DNA from: DASRJJ01 sp050730855
GTDB lineage: Bacteria; Patescibacteriota; Saccharimonadia; Saccharimonadales; UBA4665
Assembly (NCBI GenBank): GCA_050730855.1
Contig: JBOHNU010000001.1
Coordinates: 276,144-340,143 of the forward strand
DNA: 64,000 bases
Reading direction: 5' to 3'
Shown here: positions 59,433-64,000 of the stretch, piece by piece
Layout: the number at the start of each line of letters is the position of its first letter
How positions within the stretch are numbered: the first letter of the stretch is position 1
Notes under the pieces: generated by a model
Database searches by the model: none
What the model was told of the DNA's origin: nothing
What the model saw: only the letters and a program-made list of their open reading frames with translations
Program-made: the position numbers and the translations under genes

Positions 59433-59445
59433 GAGATAGATTGTA

Positions 59446-60987
59446 TCACTGTGCGGGCGGCGGTAACATCGGCGGCGGAACTGGCGGCGGCGCAGAGGCG
59501 TCTACCGGTGAGCCGATTGACGGCAGCGACAAGCCCGCTGGCGCACCGTCGGCGGCAGGCTGCGCCGATTGGTCATCGCGCAGCGGCAGATGAAGCGGCA
59601 TGGCGTTTAGTGCGGTTATGGGTTCGAGCGGTGGAGCGCCCGATGTCTGGTGAGCCGACTGCACGGCGTCCCGGGCACTATCGAGGTGGGTCGGTTCGGG
59701 TGCGGCTGGCGGCACAGCTGGAGACGGCGATGCCGGAGCGGCAAGCCCCGCATCAAACGGAAGAGCAGATGCCTGGCTCGGCGGCGGTGACGGCGCGCCC
59801 GAGGGTCGCTCAAAATCTGCCTGGCCAGGTTGCGGCAGCGACAGGCCGTCGGCGGCGGTCATCGGGCTGACCAAAGTATTGCCCGGGCTGGCTTGTGCCG
59901 AACCCAACGGCTGTAAAATCTTGCGGCCGGAGGTCTCGCTTGGCGCGGGCATCGGAGCCGCTTGGCTGGCTCGCAGCTCCTCCAGCCGGCGCAACGTCCC
60001 TTCGTGGTCTATATCTATCTGTGGAGTGACCGGTTCGGGAGGCTGTGTTACATCAATGTCTGGGGCTTTATCGAGGTCGATGTGCTCGATCTCTAGTGTG
60101 CCCTCGGAAGGTTTGGCCTGTTCCGGACGCGCAGTTGGGCTGGCCTCAGCTAGCGGGCCGGCCTGACGGGGCTTATTTTCCGGAGTCGGCTCGGCCTCTG
60201 CCGGGGCAACGACGAGCGCCGGTTCCGCCTTGGGCTCTTCTTTAGGCTCTTCCAGCTTGGTTGCTACCAGCTGCGGATTGGCACCGGCGGCCATTAGCTC
60301 GGCGCTAATCGTCATGGTTTGCGCCGATGTTTTACTGTTGCTAAACCGCTGCGTTTCGGCCACAATGCCGGTTAAAAGCGCCGTGGCCATCTGGCCGTCC
60401 ATTACTTTCTGCTTGGTAGCGTCCAGCAGCTGCACGACTAGCTCGCACAAACTGCTCGCCGCTGGCTGCAGCCAGTTGATGGTTCCTGGCTCGCCGCCCG
60501 GCTTGATATTTATCGCGGCCACCGTGGCGTCGTGCAAAATCCGTCCGTGCGCCGTAATGGCCTGGTCGATGTCGGTCTGGACATGCACCCCCAACGCCAC
60601 TACAATATCGACGTTAAAGTCGCCCTGGCTGAACTCCAAATCCTTATCTGTAATGGACGTTTTGTACGGCGTTATAAAAATCTTGACTACTTTGTCCTCT
60701 ACTTTGTAGCGCAGCTTGTCGGCCTTAGATTTGTCGAGCGAAACAATAAAGTCGCGTAAGCTGTCGGTAGTTTTTTCGATGGTTTTTTCCGGCTGCAAAA
60801 ACTCCAGCGTGTTAGGCACCACACCGCTAAAGACCGCGGCCGCGTGCTTCCCCATCTTATTTAGAGCTAGCGTCAGCCCAATGCAGGCCGCCAGCTGGTC
60901 GACGGAGGGGTTAGTACTAACCGTTACCAGAATATTGTTGGACTGGGTAAGTTTGTCTGCAATCTGTTGTTTTTGCTGTGCGTCCAT
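59446..60987 (-). CDS. DHH-like phosphoesterase-fold protein with Pro/Ala-rich tail
   Basis: A 513-aa protein. Residues 1-240 look like the DHH domain of NrnA-type oligoribonucleases (NILVTVSTNPSVDQLAACIGLTLAL, LLTGIVAETQRFSN), but the DHH triad and most metal-binding Asp residues are missing. Only isolated Asp remain, such as in PSVDQL. Residues 245-513 are a low-complexity Pro/Ala/Glu-rich tail, ending PPPVPPPMLPPP. It is probably not a nuclease. Binding of nucleotides or proteins is possible. It lies 13 bases upstream of truB on the same strand. Confidence 0.65.
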   Translation of the reverse strand: MDAQQKQQIADKLTQSNNILVTVSTNPSVDQLAACIGLTLALNKMGKHAAAVFSGVVPNTLEFLQPEKTIEKTTDSLRDFIVSLDKSKADKLRYKVEDKVVKIFITPYKTSITDKDLEFSQGDFNVDIVVALGVHVQTDIDQAITAHGRILHDATVAAINIKPGGEPGTINWLQPAASSLCELVVQLLDATKQKVMDGQMATALLTGIVAETQRFSNSKTSAQTMTISAELMAAGANPQLVATKLEEPKEEPKAEPALVVAPAEAEPTPENKPRQAGPLAEASPTARPEQAKPSEGTLEIEHIDLDKAPDIDVTQPPEPVTPQIDIDHEGTLRRLEELRASQAAPMPAPSETSGRKILQPLGSAQASPGNTLVSPMTAADGLSLPQPGQADFERPSGAPSPPPSQASALPFDAGLAAPASPSPAVPPAAPEPTHLDSARDAVQSAHQTSGAPPLEPITALNAMPLHLPLRDDQSAQPAADGAPAGLSLPSIGSPVDASAPPPVPPPMLPPPAQ

Positions 60988-61124
60988 GTTTGTTTTATTT
61001 TAGAATCTGTGTACTGTAAGCGTAGCACACAAGCATAAGCCTGCCAACCATTTGTTGCAAAAACCGCCTACCTCTGGTATAGTGGACGGATAACAGTTAT
61101 TAACGTAAGGTACATCTAAAACCT

Positions 61125-61451
61125 ATGCCGATTATCAAATCCGCCAAAAAGCGTGTTCGCGTAGCTGCCAAGGCTGCCGTTCGCAACCGTCAAACCAAGC
61201 GTGTCCTAAAAGACGCCGTTAAAACCTTTGTCCGCGCCCTCACAGGTGGCAAAAAAGTTTCCGAAACGCACGCCCGAGCCCAAAGCGAGCTAGACAAAGC
61301 CGCCAAAAAAGGCGTAATGCACAAAAACAAAGCCGCCCGCAAGAAAGCGCAGCTTGCCCGCGCCGCCAAAGCCGCTGCCAGCGCTAAACCGGCTGCCAAG
61401 AAAACCGCCGCCAAAAAGCCCGAGACTAAAAAAGCCGCACCCCAAAAATAG
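61125..61451 (+). CDS. rpsT: 30S ribosomal protein bS20, extended C-terminus
   Basis: A 108-aa protein: PIIKSAKKRVRVAAKAAVRNRQTK and the helical HKNKAARKKAQLARA core are S20. The last ~25 residues are an Ala/Lys/Pro repeat (AKKTAAKKPETKKAAPQK) that adds about 20 residues to the usual length and probably contacts rRNA or is disordered. Monocistronic. Confidence 0.95.
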   Translation: MPIIKSAKKRVRVAAKAAVRNRQTKRVLKDAVKTFVRALTGGKKVSETHARAQSELDKAAKKGVMHKNKAARKKAQLARAAKAAASAKPAAKKTAAKKPETKKAAPQK

Positions 61452-61454
61452 TAG

Positions 61455-61703
61455 CTACCGCCGTAAATGGCGAGGGAAATACAGCATGTGCGCTACCCCC
61501 GAAACGGCGCAGCGTTCCTGTTGGACTACTTCCATAAAAATCGGCGGCTCTTCGAGTAAGCTGGGCTGTACCGGGCGCACAACTCCTTCGTGAACAAATA
61601 GCCCAACCGAAGGGTCGCTGGCCAAATTACGCAACTGGTCACCCAACCCGTGTAATATAACCGGATCCGAATACTCTATCGCCGCGTGCGTACCTCTATG
61701 CAC
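61455..61703 (-). CDS. Possible small protein, 82 aa
   Basis: A GTG-initiated frame with protein-like sequence (VILHGLGDQLRNLASDPS, LLEEPPIFMEVVQQERC). The GTG lies exactly 6 bases after TACAGT, the same geometry as the leaderless starts elsewhere, though without the TG extension; GGGAGT could also be a ribosome-binding site. Convergent with rpsT. No family recognised. Confidence 0.4.
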   Translation of the reverse strand: MHRGTHAAIEYSDPVILHGLGDQLRNLASDPSVGLFVHEGVVRPVQPSLLEEPPIFMEVVQQERCAVSGVAHMLYFPRHLRR

Positions 61704-61748
61704 ACTCCCACTGTACGAATAGAGTTATCCAGGCTGGTAGGATTTTTG

Positions 61749-62669
61749 TCACACAGCCAGCTTGAGCAAATACAGCTGCAGCGCCTCATCGGCGTCGGTT
61801 GTGGCGGTCTTGAGCCGGAGGTCGAGGCCGAGCAAATCGGCAACCATCTGTCTTATCTGCGCCAGAGTTCGATTGCGCGCCAGCCCCAAACTTTTGCGTA
61901 CCACAAAGGGGTTGAGTTTTGCGGTTTTGGCGATGTCGTCGGCGTCGCGCTGGCCGGCCGCCTTTACAACCGCCAGCACATGCAGTTGCCAGGCGAGCAT
62001 GGCGATGATTGCCTGCGGCTCCACCTTGAGCGCGCGCTGTTCGTGGTACAGGGCAAACGCGCGCTCGGTTTTGCCCTGAAATGCCGCATCCAGCAGCTCA
62101 AACACGGTGCTTTGCGGCAGCGGCTCCACCAGTAATTCGATTGTCGCTTTAGTAATGTCACTATCGTACGCCAGCAACTTGTCCAGCTCACTTTGCAGCA
62201 ATTGCTGGCTGGCGCCCAGGCGGTCGATAAGCAGTTTGGCATGGACAGAACCCAGGCTGCTGCCCTGCTCTTTGGCATATTTTATAGCCCAGGCCGCCAG
62301 CGCTGGCGCGTCCAGCTCACCAAACTCGCGGAAATCGGTCTGCTTTTTAAGCGTTTTATAGTAACTGAGGCGCTTGTCTAACTTTGGCTCCACAATAATT
62401 AGGTCAGTCGTGTCGGCCACATCCTTTAGGACGTCCTCTATTTTTTCGGCAAACGATTTCTGCTTGCCCAGCTCCCGCAAGATAACCAGCTTTCGCGCCG
62501 TCAAAAACGGCAGGCTCTGTACCGCGGCCTGCATCTGCTCGGCGCTAGCCTCCTCACCATCCAAGCGCTCCACAGCCATGGCATCATGCTCGCGCAAAAA
62601 AACCGCTACTAACTGATTTAGTTCGCCTTTACGCGCAAAGTCATTCACTCCTGTAATCGTCACGATCAT
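61749..62669 (-). CDS. holA: DNA polymerase III delta subunit
   Basis: A 306-aa clamp-loader subunit: N-terminal AAA-like region without a working P-loop (LPFLTARKLVILREL, TTDLIIVEPKLDKR), then the delta lid and C-terminal collar domain (TIELLVEPLPQSTVFELLDAAFQG, AIIAMLAWQLHVLAVV). It opens the beta clamp. It stands next to rpsT, a common bacterial pairing. Confidence 0.92.
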   Translation of the reverse strand: MIVTITGVNDFARKGELNQLVAVFLREHDAMAVERLDGEEASAEQMQAAVQSLPFLTARKLVILRELGKQKSFAEKIEDVLKDVADTTDLIIVEPKLDKRLSYYKTLKKQTDFREFGELDAPALAAWAIKYAKEQGSSLGSVHAKLLIDRLGASQQLLQSELDKLLAYDSDITKATIELLVEPLPQSTVFELLDAAFQGKTERAFALYHEQRALKVEPQAIIAMLAWQLHVLAVVKAAGQRDADDIAKTAKLNPFVVRKSLGLARNRTLAQIRQMVADLLGLDLRLKTATTDADEALQLYLLKLAV

Positions 62670-62702
62670 GTAAGATAATTCTACTTGATTGGCCGCAAAA
62701 CA

Positions 62703-63932
62703 CTAGGCATGAAGGTTCCAGGCAAAATTCTTGAAGTTGATTCCTGAAGTCGCGGCAACGCTCCGCCATGAAGCTTCAAACGCATTGCGCAATTGACGAG
62801 CATCAAAATGTTGCCCTTGCCTGAAGTTAAAGCCTAACACCTGCCGTGCAGCCTCTGCGGCCGCGCCCAGGGCAATCGCACGATGGGTAGTGAGTGACTC
62901 CTTAACATCCGGCGACTCATCACTCACCGCAACACCTTCGGCAACTTTTTGGGGAATCTTAGGCGTCGGGCGGCCCCGAAAAGCGGCATAATTTTCCTTG
63001 TAGACATCTTCAGTAATTCTGAGAGCAACGTCAGCCTCTGCCGCAACCAAGCCAAGAACAATACCATCTGCCCGTACGTTTTCTTCTTTGCCGACTGCTG
63101 GGTTGGCTGCACTAGCCACGGCCAGTTCCAGTGCACGATCTATCATTTTGCCGCCTACCGTTAAACCGGCTTGGTCCAGGCGTTGCATCACTGAAGTAAA
63201 TATCTCGGTCTGAAAAGCTGGTTCAGGATTGAGATAAATTCTGCGGCCAAACGATGGCGATGAGCCGTGGGTCAGCTGATGAGAAGTTAGACCAGTTGTA
63301 GCCCAATGGATATAATTGTCGCCCAATCCTTCTTGGTACGAAATTACGGCGCGTACTCCATTAACTTTCTTTCCAAAACGATCACTCAAGTCTAAAGGAC
63401 CCTTCGTTGTTGAAACGCTGCAGTGTGCATATTTCGCTCCTGTCACTAACTTGACACCTGCACCTTGCCCTTGCCTCCACAGCTGAACGCGCCTTTCAAG
63501 CACTCCACCATCGTCTGCAGCCAAAGCGTCTTTTTGCGCTTGTATAGCAAGCCGAAGTATTTCTTTTTCTTGTGGTCCGACTCTATTTGGGTCAATATGA
63601 AAATGCCCATGCTGACGAATCATATCTGCTGTTTTTTTGTGTATACCCGCAATCGCAGAGGGGTTGTGCATCAGGCTTACTTCAGCTGCCGTTGGCCTGG
63701 CCAAGCTCGACCATCTCTGGATATCTGTCGCTGCCGAAAAACCCTCGCCTGACAAATCACCAACTACTATGCGCTCGATTGTTGTGTCGCTGAACGGACG
63801 TTCCACGGATCGCAGTGTATCGAAGGATAGCTGCGGTGGCAAGATAAACGTTTCATGAGTTGACGTATGATGTTTTTCGGTCATATGAATGTTTACGTCC
63901 ATTCCGTTTTGAATCAGGACACCCGGTGACAC
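62703..63932 (-). CDS. HopA1-like domain protein (putative effector type)
   Basis: A 409-aa protein. The C-terminal half has the pattern of the HopA1 family (type III effector HopA1 and its homologues beside lanthipeptide enzymes): HWATTGLTSHQLTHGSSPSFGRRIYLNPEP, FTSVMQRLDQAGLTVGGKMID, VRADGIVLGLVAAEADVALRI, then FRGRPTPKIPQKVAEGVAVSDE. No signal peptide. The N-terminal 200 residues are unassigned. The start is uncertain: 63932, M11 at 63902 or M17 at 63884. It borders a possible transposase start, so it may be acquired. Confidence 0.55.
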   Translation of the reverse strand: MSPGVLIQNGMDVNIHMTEKHHTSTHETFILPPQLSFDTLRSVERPFSDTTIERIVVGDLSGEGFSAATDIQRWSSLARPTAAEVSLMHNPSAIAGIHKKTADMIRQHGHFHIDPNRVGPQEKEILRLAIQAQKDALAADDGGVLERRVQLWRQGQGAGVKLVTGAKYAHCSVSTTKGPLDLSDRFGKKVNGVRAVISYQEGLGDNYIHWATTGLTSHQLTHGSSPSFGRRIYLNPEPAFQTEIFTSVMQRLDQAGLTVGGKMIDRALELAVASAANPAVGKEENVRADGIVLGLVAAEADVALRITEDVYKENYAAFRGRPTPKIPQKVAEGVAVSDESPDVKESLTTHRAIALGAAAEAARQVLGFNFRQGQHFDARQLRNAFEASWRSVAATSGINFKNFAWNLHA

Positions 63933-63944
63933 AAAATAGTCACC

Positions 63945-64000
63945 ATGAGAAAAGCACCGAAGGTATCGGCCGTCGAGCGGAGCGAGCTACAGATACTGCA
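63945..64000 (+). CDS. Start of a possible IS630-type transposase, cut by the window end
   Basis: ATG 63945 opens an 18-codon frame to the edge, starting MRKAPKVSAVERSEL. This matches the usual N-terminus of IS630-family transposases (RKAP..L...ER.EL). There is too little sequence to be sure, and no inverted repeat could be checked because the element runs out of the window. Confidence 0.4.
   Translation, partial: MRKAPKVSAVERSELQIL

Noticed and set aside
1..64000. CRISPR array, prophage or integron
   Set aside because: No regularly spaced direct repeats, cas genes, phage structural genes or attC-like series were seen. The single Xer gene looks like a housekeeping recombinase.
1..64000. UGA recoding as glycine (SR1/Gracilibacteria code)
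   Set aside because: TGA ends genes at sensible places, for example the Crp-like gene at 41585-41587, and no conserved Gly positions coincide with TGA.

Overview
The window looks like chromosomal DNA of a reduced-genome Patescibacteria/CPR bacterium, most likely a Saccharibacteria (TM7)-like lineage. This is inferred from gene content and not from a marker-gene phylogeny. The signs are compact genes that often overlap, about 50% GC, a complete type IV pilus locus, no fatty-acid synthesis genes, RNase J instead of RNase E, several proteins with short lineage-specific extensions, and one broken gene of a type familiar from Actinobacteria, which are the usual hosts of Saccharibacteria. UGA acts as a stop codon (for example at the end of the Crp-like gene), so this is not an SR1/Gracilibacteria code.

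Layout. 1-3.4 kb: a promoter-to-terminator small-RNA candidate, comM, the infC-rpmI-rplT operon with an AUU-initiated infC, and rnpB facing it across a shared terminator. 3.4-10.2 kb: an ASCH-RNase H fusion, tRNA-Pro with a 6S-like RNA directly upstream, an M50 protease, rpmB, a degenerate metallo-beta-lactamase-fold protein, miaA, an alkyltransferase-like gene, thrS behind a T-box-like leader, and tRNA-Val. 10.2-17.9 kb: a 37-codon small gene, nrdR, a membrane glycosyltransferase, tRNAs Gly, Thr, Asp and Arg, a frameshifted gene, a foldase, ndk and xerC. 17.9-33.6 kb: type IV pilus genes (four minor pseudopilins, pilD, a major pilin, pilC, pilT, pilB, pilO, pilN, pilM), interrupted by a lipid module made of an MFS transporter, a fused acyl-ligase/carrier/acyltransferase and AcpS. 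33.5-39.1 kb: a 31-bp palindrome, then two tandem copies of a 'TPR membrane protein plus large exported protein' pair. 39.1-46.5 kb: ychF, a Crp-like regulator, tlyA, efp, rpsR-ssb-rpsF and a HAD hydrolase. 46.6-51 kb: an unknown gene, a PfkB kinase, ahcY and a PLP decarboxylase. 51-62.7 kb: ftsK, RNase J, a family-4-like UDG, pnp-rpsO, truB, a DHH-like protein, rpsT and holA. 62.7-64 kb: a HopA1-like protein and the start of a possible IS630-type transposase.

How it fits together. The pilus genes and the two duplicated exported-protein modules probably form the surface apparatus for attaching to other cells. The lipid module (acyl activation, carrier, lysophospholipid-type acyltransferase, PPTase, transporter) is what a cell would need to re-acylate scavenged lipids. 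AhcY plus a PfkB-family kinase could recycle S-adenosylhomocysteine. Eleven genes across the window share one start signal: an extended -10 (TGn-TAnnnT) followed by exactly 6 or 7 bases and then the start codon. This predicts widespread leaderless transcription.
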